The notes beneath the pieces were generated by a model. That model worked only from the letters and a program-made list of their open reading frames with translations, was not told where the DNA came from and made no database searches. From the NCBI GenBank assembly GCA_900119285.1, contig FPIT01000004.1:248001-312000 (forward strand): 64,000 bases of DNA. Reading direction: 5' to 3'. Source of the stretch: Prevotellaceae bacterium HUN156 (GTDB lineage Bacteria > Bacteroidota > Bacteroidia > Bacteroidales > Bacteroidaceae). Position 1 is the first letter of the stretch; each line of letters opens with the position of its first letter. A program made the translations under genes and the position numbers. Positions 7,973 to 15,146 of the stretch are shown piece after piece.

Positions 7973-9952
7973 ATGAAGAAACTTTTAACCTTCCTGCTCG
8001 CCCTTGTAGCTATGACGGGCTGGGCACAAAGTGACCTTGGACCACTCGCAGAGACGATGTGGCGTAATGAACAAACTGGCGACTGGGACATCGGTTTTAC
8101 CAAGAAGTATGCCATTTATGACTGCAAACTGTGGAACTATGACTATATCAGACCGAAAGGTAATAAGGTCGTGATAGCGCTGACTAACAATGGCGAGAAG
8201 ATGCAAATCACTGTTAGTCAAGAGAAAAAGGGCAAGCGCCAGATGTTTGTCAATGGCAAGAAGCAGACCTATTCGCTGATTACCACCAGCGAGCTGCCCA
8301 ACTATCCCACCAAAGATACGACGCCCTTTCAGGATAATGGCTACCGGGCTGGCGACACGGTAACGTTCGTGGGCTGGCTGAAAGACCTCCCCAAAGAGGT
8401 GCTCGACAGGAATCGCAAATACGTGATAACCACCTATAGCATCTTTACTAGAGAAGCTACAGAATATAGTGGCGACATCGACGACGAGGGGCACTTCGTG
8501 GTGAAGGTACCCGTAGAGAACAGTCAGCAGATTGATGCCGACTGGCGCAGAACGAGCATTGTCACCGTGTTGGAACCTGGCGAGACCTATTTCTTGCTGA
8601 TAGATGGAGCCAACCAGAAACGCCTCGTGATGGGACGTAATGCCCGCGTGCAGAACGAACTGCTGGCTCACCAATACAGAAAGTCTTTTGACCAGCTGCA
8701 CGAACACCACATTCTAACAGAAGAGCAACTGCTGGCTTATAAAGACCAGTGGGCAGGCATGTACCAGCACAACCAATCCATGCTCGACTCTATCATGCAG
8801 CAGAACCCCATGCTGTCTCGTAAATTCGAAGACTTCCAGCGCATGGACGACATCGCTACCACTGCCGAGGAAGTGCTGCAGAGCAGTCTGTTTGCACAAG
8901 GCGGTAAGCTGCCTCAAGGCGTCAAGGACTATATCGATTCGCTGCTGTGGCAGAACATCGTCAAGCCCTACACCATCGCCAGAAATATGAGCTTCCTGCT
9001 CTACTATTATTCTTATAATGCTGAGCATGGCAGCGACAAGTACAAGCAGAGCGTAACCATCGACGGCAACAGCCTTTTGCAGATGGAGAAAGACGGCTAT
9101 ATCAAGTTCTCAGAAGAAGACAAGGCATTTCTCAAGCGTTTTCAAGACCTGACAAATCAGTTCAAGCAGGCTAAAGAGGAAGACTACGAAGCTATCAACG
9201 AGAAGAATAAGGAACTGATAGAACAGATTGGCGAATTTATGCAAAGGAGTGATGTGGAGACAGCCATTCAAGATGCGCTTGATGCCCTACAAACTCAAGT
9301 GGAGATTTCCGATTCTATCTATTCAGACCCCGTATTGCGCGACTTCTCTAGAGCTCAGAAACTGTACGAGCGACTAGATAATAAGCGTCAGCCATTCAAC
9401 CACTCCTGCATGGCTATCCTTAACCAGATTCAGCTACCTGCCGTAAGAAATGTACTACTGGTTGAGAACGACAAATTCGTCAATATGCAGAAAGTCGAAG
9501 TGGCTAACGCAGAGTGTCTGCGCCCCTCATCGGATGTGGAGGGACTAACTGACGGCGAGGCCATCTTCCGCAAGATTCTGGAGCCCTACAAAGGTCGCAT
9601 CGTCTATCTCGACATCTGGGGCACATGGTGTGGTCCTTGCAAAGAGAAACTGAAGGAGTCGCACTTCGTGAAAGACCAGCTGAAAGACTACGACATCGTC
9701 TATCTCTATCTTGCCAACACCAGTCCTGAGGAGTCATGGCAGAATGTTATCAAGGAGTACAACCTTACGGGTCCCAACTGCGTACACTACAACCTGCCCA
9801 AAGCGCAGCAGAGCGCCGTTGAGCAATTCCTCAAAGTAGATTCCTTCCCCACCTACAAGCTCATCGACAAGCAGGGCAACATTCACGACCTCCACTGGCA
9901 ACACACTGAGGACATGAAGAGCTTCTTGGAAACTATCGAGAAATTAAAATAA
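7973..9952 (+). CDS. TlpA-like thioredoxin-fold periplasmic protein
   Basis: The ATG at 7973 follows the upstream stop by one base and places a good signal peptide at residues 1-20, so it is preferred to the upstream ATG at 7961. The 659-residue product has a long N-terminal region (about 21-520), partly helical and charged. A C-terminal thioredoxin fold follows, with WCGPC at 552-556 in the context VYLDIWGTWCGPCKEKL and the cis-Pro segment SFPTYKLIDKQG. This architecture is common in Bacteroidetes TlpA/AhpC-type oxidoreductases and suggests thiol-disulfide exchange in the periplasm. It is related to the gene at 12642, which has the same EPYKG lead-in. Confidence 0.85.
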   Translation: MKKLLTFLLALVAMTGWAQSDLGPLAETMWRNEQTGDWDIGFTKKYAIYDCKLWNYDYIRPKGNKVVIALTNNGEKMQITVSQEKKGKRQMFVNGKKQTYSLITTSELPNYPTKDTTPFQDNGYRAGDTVTFVGWLKDLPKEVLDRNRKYVITTYSIFTREATEYSGDIDDEGHFVVKVPVENSQQIDADWRRTSIVTVLEPGETYFLLIDGANQKRLVMGRNARVQNELLAHQYRKSFDQLHEHHILTEEQLLAYKDQWAGMYQHNQSMLDSIMQQNPMLSRKFEDFQRMDDIATTAEEVLQSSLFAQGGKLPQGVKDYIDSLLWQNIVKPYTIARNMSFLLYYYSYNAEHGSDKYKQSVTIDGNSLLQMEKDGYIKFSEEDKAFLKRFQDLTNQFKQAKEEDYEAINEKNKELIEQIGEFMQRSDVETAIQDALDALQTQVEISDSIYSDPVLRDFSRAQKLYERLDNKRQPFNHSCMAILNQIQLPAVRNVLLVENDKFVNMQKVEVANAECLRPSSDVEGLTDGEAIFRKILEPYKGRIVYLDIWGTWCGPCKEKLKESHFVKDQLKDYDIVYLYLANTSPEESWQNVIKEYNLTGPNCVHYNLPKAQQSAVEQFLKVDSFPTYKLIDKQGNIHDLHWQHTEDMKSFLETIEKLK

Positions 9953-9954
9953 TT

Positions 9955-10384
9955 GCTTGGGAGTTAATGGGAGTTAGTGGAAGTTGCTCGGGAGTTAATG
10001 GGAGTTAGTGGAAGTTGCTTGGGAGTTAATGGGAGTTAGTGGAAGTTAACGAGCCGTTGGCTCGTGGAGTTAGCGGACAATAGTCCAAGGGCAGAAGATT
10101 GAACATTGAAGATTGAAGGCTGCGATTAAGCGAGAGCAGAGTCAAAACGAGTTTTGAACTATGCCGAGCGTGAGCAGGCTCGATGTGAAACATCAACATT
10201 GGCTGCGCAAGCAGAGCTCGTGGGAAAAATGAAGGCTTCGATTAAGCGCAGAACATTCGTCCGCTATTGCGTGCCACACTCATACCTTTAGGTGTGAGAA
10301 CTCCACAGGCTGAAAGCCTGTTAACTCCTGATAACTCCCGCTAACTCCCATGAACTCCCGCTAACTCCCGCTAACTCCCAATTA
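9955..10384. repeat. Composite mosaic repeat element, copy 2
   Basis: Three copies of the 31-nt GGGAGTTAAT unit start at 9959, 9990 and 10021. The right end (10323-10380) has about six 10-nt AACTCCCGCT units in inverted orientation, so the two ends could pair. The core shares three long blocks with copy 1 (about 10042-10106, 10198-10263 and 10300-10336). It differs by a 100-nt insert at 10101-10200 that also occurs at 10857-10956. Extra hairpins are TCAAAA-CGAG-TTTTGA, GAGC-AG-GCTC and GATGT-GAA-ACATC. With the hairpin at 10399 it fills the gap between the TlpA-like gene and the padR promoter. Confidence 0.8.
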
Positions 10385-10398
10385 ATTAAATAAACACT

Positions 10399-10418
10399 GG
10401 GGCACGATTTGGTGCCCC
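10399..10418 (+). terminator. Terminator-like hairpin
   Basis: GGGGCAC (10399-10405) pairs with GTGCCCC (10412-10418) around a 6-nt loop. The following tract (TCATTTGTT) is only moderately T-rich. It lies between the repeat element and the padR promoter and probably insulates padR from upstream transcription. Confidence 0.55.
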
Positions 10419-10456
10419 TCATTTGTTAAAGATATATAATTCTATGCAAAAACTTG

Positions 10457-10477
10457 GTACTTTGTAATACAAGGTAC
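10457..10477. promoter_or_regulatory. PadR operator candidate
   Basis: This is a 21-bp near-perfect palindrome of half-sites GTACTTTGTA and TACAAGGTAC around a central A, with one mismatched pair. It lies just upstream of the padR -7 box. PadR regulators usually repress their own promoters by binding such palindromes. Confidence 0.55.
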
Positions 10478-10489
10478 TGTATTTTTCTC

Positions 10490-10497
10490 TATATTTG
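10490..10497 (+). promoter_or_regulatory. padR promoter, -7 box
   Basis: TATATTTG matches TAnnTTTG and lies 28 bp before the ATG at 10526. No good TTTG lies at the ideal distance; the operator palindrome occupies the -33 region. Confidence 0.55.
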
Positions 10498-10525
10498 CAC
10501 CCAGAAAACCAATTTATGTGCAAAT

Positions 10526-10858
10526 ATGAACATTGAAAATGCTAAGTCACAAATGCGTAAAGGAATGCTCGAGTACTGCGTTCTGCTGCTCTTGAAGCAT
10601 CATCCTTCTTATGCCAGCGACATCATTCAGCAACTGAAGGATGCCGAGCTGTTGGTGGTAGAGGGTACGCTCTATCCATTGCTCACCCGTCTGAAGAACG
10701 ACGGACTGCTCGTTTATCAGTGGCAGGAGTCCACACAAGGTCCGCCACGTAAGTATTACGCCCTGAGTGAAGAGGGCGAGAAATTCCTCGAAGGACTCAA
10801 CGAAGCCTGGGGAGAACTGTCGAATACGGTGAATTACCTGAAGAATATTGAACATTGA
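10526..10858 (+). CDS. PadR-family transcriptional regulator
   Basis: The ATG at 10526 is chosen because an upstream in-frame start (10454) would lie within the operator and promoter. The 110-residue product has the PadR winged helix: MRKGMLEYCVLLLLKHHPSY, then IIQQLKDAELLVVEGTLYPLLTRLKNDGLL, then the wing GPPRKYYALSEEG. In Bacteroidetes this gene is typically followed by a PspC-domain gene, as here, and the pair is thought to respond to envelope stress. The final residues (NIEH) and TGA stop are encoded by the ATTGAAC repeat at 10849-10874, so the native C-terminus may have been replaced. Confidence 0.9.
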   Translation: MNIENAKSQMRKGMLEYCVLLLLKHHPSYASDIIQQLKDAELLVVEGTLYPLLTRLKNDGLLVYQWQESTQGPPRKYYALSEEGEKFLEGLNEAWGELSNTVNYLKNIEH

Positions 10859-11070
10859 ACATTGAAGATTGAAGGCTGCGATTAAGCGAGAGCAGAGTCA
10901 AAACGAGTTTTGAACTATGCCGAGTGTGAGCAGGCTCGATGTGAAACATCAACATTGATTTTAACCACGAATTTCACGAATTAATCGAATTATGCTGCAT
11001 AGCAGCAATTTTCTGTTATTTCTGTGATTTCCGTGTGACCTTAAGACATTGAACATTGAAACATTGAAAA
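10845..11070. repeat. Repeat cluster between padR and the PspC gene
   Basis: ATTGAAC heptamers at 10849-10874 are followed by a 100-nt block (10857-10956) that matches 10101-10200 with one substitution. Next comes an imperfect inverted segment (about 10964-11043) with TGCTGC-ATA-GCAGCA in the middle. Three more heptamer-like units (11046-11070) end 2 bp before the PspC gene start codon. The cluster lies inside a probable operon. Confidence 0.75.
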
Positions 11071-11072
11071 TT

Positions 11073-12626
11073 ATGAAAAAGAATATTACGATAAACCTAT
11101 GCGGTCGCCTCTTCCAGATTGATGAGGATGCCTATGAAATGTTGCAGCACTACACTGAGTCGCTGCGTGCCTCCTTCGGTAAGGAAGAAGGTGGCGAAGA
11201 GATTGCTGACGATATCGAAGAGCGTATCGCCGAGTTGTTTGAAGAGTTGAAAGCCTCTGGTGTTGAGGCTATCACTATCGACCATGTGAAAGACATCATC
11301 ACCCGTATCGGCAAACCTGAAGAGCTGACGGGTGAAGAGGAGAAAGCTGAGAGTGAAGCCAAAGGGCATAAGTATGACTCTTTTCGTGAGGCTGCTCAAG
11401 GAGTATGCGACAATGTGCGTGGGCGCATGGCTGGCAAGAAACTCTATCGCAATCCGAAAGACAAGATGCTGGCGGGTGTACTCTCTGGCATTGGCGTATA
11501 TACCAATACCGATCCTATCTTATGGCGACTGCTGATGGTGCTGTTTACACTGTGCTATGGTATCGGCATCATTGCCTATATTGTGCTGGCATTAGTGATA
11601 CCTGAGGCTAAGACACCAGAACAGTTGCTACAGATGGAAGGAAAGGAAGTAACGCCACAAAACTTGGCTGACGTGGTGGTGGAGACAAGTAAGGCTCCGC
11701 AACGCCCCAGCTTGTTCCGCATACTATTCTCGATATTGTTGAAGATTCTGTTAGTGATTATCGCCTTCCCCTTGATGATAGTCTGCGTAGTACTCCTTAT
11801 CGGTATCCTCTTTGTGCTGATAGCTACAGTCTGCGGACTGGTGCTGCCCACGAATAGCAACATTCCGTTCAGCCTCAGTTCAATGGGCTTTGCGGGGGTA
11901 TGGCTACATAATCCGGTAATTCTCGTTATCTTTGTTGTAGCATTGTTCCTATTGCTGCTCATCCCTGTCTATGCCATCATCCACATGATACTCTCGATGG
12001 CAGCTAAGGTGCGCCCAATGGGAGCTGTTCAGCGCATCGTATGGATTGTGCTTTGGATTGTTTCTCTCTGTACAGTAGTACCTATGGGCTTAAAGATTGC
12101 TGATTATCACAATCGATATATCTATGAGGATACCCTTGATGGGCGTGGCCGTACTTATCAGGGAATCAGGATGAGCGCAGAGGATGCCGACTTCCTGCGT
12201 CAAGGCGATTGGACAATAGTCAAGGCCGAGAACTGCGCCCACTATACTTATTGCGGATATTATAACGACAATCCTCAGGTACGCTTCTTGGATACCTTCA
12301 ATGAAGACTGTAAGGAGGTGTTCCATGTAGAACACAAGGAGAGGGTAGAGCCAGGTGTGTATCGTCTGGAGTGTATGGCAAGGGCAGAAGGTCCTGGTAC
12401 CTGTATCTTTGCTGTTGGAGAGGGTAAACATCTGAGCACTATTCCTGTACGCAGCCAAATAGATGGTGAATATTCAATGGGCTGGACGCCTATCGTTATC
12501 GACAATATTGTAGTCAGTGATAATGGTATTACCTATGGTATGTCCTCTGATTCTACCTTTACGGGTTTGAACTGTCGCGCTAAATGGTTCTCTGCCATCG
12601 ACTTTAAACTGGAGAAAATTAAATAA
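11073..12626 (+). CDS. PspC-domain membrane protein
   Basis: The ATG at 11073 gives 517 residues; a TTG start 8 codons upstream would lie in the repeat array. Residues 1-90 form an acidic helical region (IADDIEERIAELFEEL, then IDHVKDIITRIGKPEEL) typical of Bacteroidetes PspC proteins. The PspC domain itself is at about 125-180 (KKLYRNPKDKMLAGVLSGIGVY, given here as three pieces of one stretch: KKLYRNPKDK, MLAGVLSG, IGVY). Further hydrophobic segments occur at about 215-265, 285-315 and 330-350. A C-terminal beta-rich domain follows, probably periplasmic. It is co-transcribed with padR and probably senses or buffers membrane stress. The next gene starts 15 bp after its stop. Confidence 0.88.
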   Translation: MKKNITINLCGRLFQIDEDAYEMLQHYTESLRASFGKEEGGEEIADDIEERIAELFEELKASGVEAITIDHVKDIITRIGKPEELTGEEEKAESEAKGHKYDSFREAAQGVCDNVRGRMAGKKLYRNPKDKMLAGVLSGIGVYTNTDPILWRLLMVLFTLCYGIGIIAYIVLALVIPEAKTPEQLLQMEGKEVTPQNLADVVVETSKAPQRPSLFRILFSILLKILLVIIAFPLMIVCVVLLIGILFVLIATVCGLVLPTNSNIPFSLSSMGFAGVWLHNPVILVIFVVALFLLLLIPVYAIIHMILSMAAKVRPMGAVQRIVWIVLWIVSLCTVVPMGLKIADYHNRYIYEDTLDGRGRTYQGIRMSAEDADFLRQGDWTIVKAENCAHYTYCGYYNDNPQVRFLDTFNEDCKEVFHVEHKERVEPGVYRLECMARAEGPGTCIFAVGEGKHLSTIPVRSQIDGEYSMGWTPIVIDNIVVSDNGITYGMSSDSTFTGLNCRAKWFSAIDFKLEKIK

Positions 12627-12641
12627 TTTAATATAAACCTA

Positions 12642-14246
12642 ATGAAGAAAACAATCCTAACCATCCTGCTTGCCGTGCTCATCGCACCTATTGGCATGCA
12701 GGCTAAGAAGAAAGAGAAAAAAGCAGAGGTGCCCCAGTTGCAGAACTTTCCCAGTGCGGAGCTTAATGAATTCCGCCTGCATGGTGGCAATGTAGTAGTA
12801 CAGGGACACTTCGTGGTGCCTGAAGAGGCGAAAGGCGAGAAGGTGCCTCAAGAGGTGCTCAACCAGATTAATGGTCGCTTCACGGTCATCATGCGCGACT
12901 ACATCGTGCGCAAGGAGAAGATTAGCACTATCGAGTTCACACCCGATGGCACGTTCTCTATGAACGTCTATGTGCCTTACCCCATGCAGCTGCTCATCTA
13001 TCCCTTGAGAACGGTATATGGCTGCCCTGGCGATACCATCACAGTCAGCATAGACCCCACGAAGAAAACTAAGGAGGAGGGCGTGAAGTTTGATGGTACA
13101 GGACTGAGTGGCGAGGTAACCCGACTGATGCAGGTTATTGATGATAAATACTACAAGCCCGACTGGTCGAACAAGGTATATGAGAAGGGACCCGACTCGC
13201 TGATGAAGTGGAAAGATGAACAGGTAGCACAACTAGACGAACTGGTACGTCAGATGAACAATGGACTGCCTGAGTTAGCTGGCTGTTCACCTATGGCCTC
13301 CGACATTCTGCGCACCCACATCCTTGCACAGCGTCTGGAGCATATCTGCGACTACTATATGCGTGGCATGAGCAATTTTCGCTGGAATGCCCCGTCTGAT
13401 ATGAAGACCTACTGGCAGCAGTACTTCAGCTTTGTGGCTCCACGTGCCAAATACCTTACTGACAATCCCCTGCTGATGATTGCTGGCGATGATTTCTTCT
13501 ACAACCGAGTAGAGTATGCAGCCTTCGAACCCATCAATGCGAGCAGAACGATAGCCAACTTGCCCTTTGACTATAACCAAGCATTTGCCGATGCTTTAGC
13601 GAAAGAGAAGACGCAGACTCCTCGCGAGTTCAGAATGAATACGATGAAAGAGTTGCAGGAGAAGTTGCACGTCAGCCCTACCGACTTCAGTGCTCAGGTG
13701 TGCCATCTGCGTAGCGTCTTCAGCACCTTGAAGTGGCTGGGCGATAGGTATGACCAGGCTGCCGACGAGGTAGCAGCAGCCATGAGCGTAGTGTCTCATC
13801 CTGACTTGATTCGCCAAGGACTCTTGACCTTCCGCGAATATATCAAGGACAATGAGATTAAGGTGGTGGAAGACAAGCCCATGACCAAGGGCGATAGCAT
13901 CTTCCTGCGCATCATCGAACCCTACAAGGGCAACGTGCTCTATGTCGATTTCTGGGAGATGTCGTGCGGTCCTTGCCGAGGTGGTATGCTCAGCATGCGC
14001 GACGAGGTGGAAGCCAACAAGGACAAGCCCATCAAGTATCTCTACGTCACTGACGATACGCCCGAGCACTGTAAGTCGTTCCTTGAGCCCAACAATATTA
14101 AGGGTGAGCACATCCACATCACCCGCTCCGAGTGGGGCTATCTGCAGGAGAAATTCCAGTTTACGGGCATCCCCTTCGTGGTGCTTGTAGACAAGCAAGG
14201 CAAGGTGCGAGAAAACGTAAGCAAAGAGGAGCTGATGAAAGAATAA
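12642..14246 (+). CDS. TlpA-like thioredoxin-fold protein with SCGPC active site
   Basis: This 534-residue protein has a signal peptide (1-21). Its N-terminal region (about 30-400) resembles the carbohydrate-binding-like and helical lead-in of Bacteroidetes TlpA proteins. A C-terminal thioredoxin domain follows, with SCGPC at 441-445 (context VDFWEMSCGPCRGG) and cis-Pro segment TGIPFVVLVDKQG. The usual Trp before the first Cys is Ser, which should alter redox behaviour but leaves both cysteines. It is a paralogue of the protein at 7973. It follows the PspC gene by 15 bp and is probably the third gene of the padR operon, linking thiol redox to envelope stress. Confidence 0.85.
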   Translation: MKKTILTILLAVLIAPIGMQAKKKEKKAEVPQLQNFPSAELNEFRLHGGNVVVQGHFVVPEEAKGEKVPQEVLNQINGRFTVIMRDYIVRKEKISTIEFTPDGTFSMNVYVPYPMQLLIYPLRTVYGCPGDTITVSIDPTKKTKEEGVKFDGTGLSGEVTRLMQVIDDKYYKPDWSNKVYEKGPDSLMKWKDEQVAQLDELVRQMNNGLPELAGCSPMASDILRTHILAQRLEHICDYYMRGMSNFRWNAPSDMKTYWQQYFSFVAPRAKYLTDNPLLMIAGDDFFYNRVEYAAFEPINASRTIANLPFDYNQAFADALAKEKTQTPREFRMNTMKELQEKLHVSPTDFSAQVCHLRSVFSTLKWLGDRYDQAADEVAAAMSVVSHPDLIRQGLLTFREYIKDNEIKVVEDKPMTKGDSIFLRIIEPYKGNVLYVDFWEMSCGPCRGGMLSMRDEVEANKDKPIKYLYVTDDTPEHCKSFLEPNNIKGEHIHITRSEWGYLQEKFQFTGIPFVVLVDKQGKVRENVSKEELMKE

Positions 14247-14254
14247 AGAGCCTA

Positions 14255-14284
14255 CCCCCACCCCCTCCCTAAAAGGAGGGGAGC
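14255..14284. repeat. GC-rich hairpin repeat
   Basis: CCCCTCC-CTAAAA-GGAGGGG forms a stem of about 7 bp after a C-rich run. It could terminate the padR operon, though no T run follows. A related sequence lies at 14617-14645, and a diverged coding version at 6738-6772. Confidence 0.6.
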
Positions 14285-14317
14285 TTATAGATAGCTTAAG
14301 CCGAGAATAATAAAATA

Positions 14318-14353
14318 TTAAGGGCTGCCCTCACTTCTGAGCGCAGCCCTTAA
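14318..14353. terminator. Hairpin, probable terminator
   Basis: TTAAGGGCTGC pairs perfectly with GCAGCCCTTAA (11 bp) around a 14-nt loop. It lies 72 bp after the TlpA-like gene and before the heptamer arrays. The absence of a long T run leaves terminator function uncertain. Confidence 0.5.
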
Positions 14354-14508
14354 TCTTCAATGTTCTAATCGTTACTTGTAACGCTTTGTACCTTTAGGTC
14401 AAAGAATGTTCAATCTTCAATGTTCAATGTTCTAATCGTTACTTGTAACGCTTTGTACCTTTAGGTCAAAGAATGTTCAATGTTCAATGTTCAATGTTCA
14501 ATGTTCAA
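14353..14508. repeat. GTTCAAT heptamer array with tandem 67-bp unit
   Basis: A 67-bp unit begins at 14361 and again at 14428. Each contains CGTTA-CTTG-TAACG, ACCT-TT-AGGT and AAAGAATGTTCAAT. The second copy runs into about five uninterrupted GTTCAAT units (14473-14508). The ACCT-TT-AGGT module with AAAGAATGTT is the one that forms the end of the MscS gene at 574-597. Confidence 0.8.
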
Positions 14509-14616
14509 CGTGTATTAGCCTAATACCGAATTTTATACAGCTGATATGGGCCCGTTATACAGCTAATAATCTTCGTTTTCAGGCTGTCTCAGAATCGTTT
14601 TTAGCCTGTCTCGCAG

Positions 14617-14645
14617 TCCCTCTCCCTTTAGGGGGAGGTTAGGAG
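14617..14645. repeat. GC-rich hairpin repeat
   Basis: CCTCTCC-CTTTA-GGGGGAGG forms a hairpin closely similar to that at 14255-14284. It is part of the repeat mosaic of this region. Confidence 0.55.
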
Positions 14646-14669
14646 GAAGCTCCCTCATCTTTGACAATG

Positions 14670-14701
14670 CAAAGTTACTAATTCTTGCGAGGTGCTCCAA
14701 A
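14670..14701 (-). promoter_or_regulatory. Orphan promoter, minus strand
   Basis: The complement of 14670-14677 reads TAACTTTG, and the complement of 14698-14701 reads TTTG, with a 20-nt spacer: a near-ideal Bacteroidetes promoter. It points into the heptamer array, and no coding sequence follows on that strand before the opposing TlpA-like gene. Confidence 0.5.
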
Positions 14702-14724
14702 TTTTCCGTTCAAAAACCGCCATT

Positions 14725-14753
14725 TTTGAGGGGTATTTTTCGCCCTAATTTTG
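14725..14753 (+). promoter_or_regulatory. Orphan promoter, plus strand
   Basis: TTTG at 14725-14728 and TAATTTTG at 14746-14753 have a slightly short 17-nt spacer. It points toward the large inverted repeat at 14883 and the 3' end of the opposing barrel gene, with no ORF downstream. Confidence 0.4.
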
Positions 14754-14882
14754 CAGAAAAATCCTGAGGGGCTTATCTCTTATCTTTTTATCTATTATTT
14801 AGCGAAGCGCTTTTCCGCTCCAGCGAGGGTTATGCAATATATATTTTAATATGATATATGTCTTATCGAAAATCACCAGAAC

Positions 14883-15064
14883 CTTACGTTCTTACTTCTT
14901 ACTTCTTACTTTTTTGTGATTTTTATTTTCCACGGACAATAGCCAATAATAATATAATATTATAATATTATATTATTATTGAAGTATTATTATATAATTT
15001 CTCTTTCTTCATGATTTCTACTTAATTTTAGGAAAAAGTAAGAAGTAAGAAGTAAGAACGTAAG
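14883..15064. repeat. 182-bp inverted repeat with heptamer arms and a 36-bp palindrome
   Basis: The 32-bp arms 14883-14914 and 15033-15064 are perfect inverted copies; each is three period-7 units (GTAAGAA on the right arm). Inside lies a perfect 36-bp AT-only palindrome at 14945-14980. It could form a cruciform or a long RNA hairpin, and it lies 82 bp beyond the stop of the minus-strand barrel gene. No transposase or target duplication is visible. Confidence 0.8.
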
Positions 15065-15146
15065 AATCGTAATATAAAAAATGGAGCTTTCTTTTGTATT
15101 ATTCTCACTTATTCTCTAACCATAATTTTGCTTCCCTTTCTTCTTT

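Larger units (their letters stand above)
14247..15146. other. 900-bp gene-free region between convergent genes
   Basis: I see no supported ORF here. In order it holds a GC-rich hairpin (14255), a perfect 11-bp hairpin (14318), heptamer arrays (14353-14508) and direct repeats of AGCTGTATA and of GAGACAG-type sequence (14530-14612). Then come a second GC-rich hairpin (14617), a divergent pair of good promoter boxes (14670 and 14746), and a 182-bp inverted repeat (14883-15064). The region behaves as a sink for repeats and may hold a decayed gene or an unannotated RNA. Confidence 0.7.

Noticed and set aside
13596..14261. 221-codon open frame opposite the TlpA-like gene
   Set aside because: Antisense shadow; the orphan promoter at 14670 could transcribe it, but the frame has no motif or signal.
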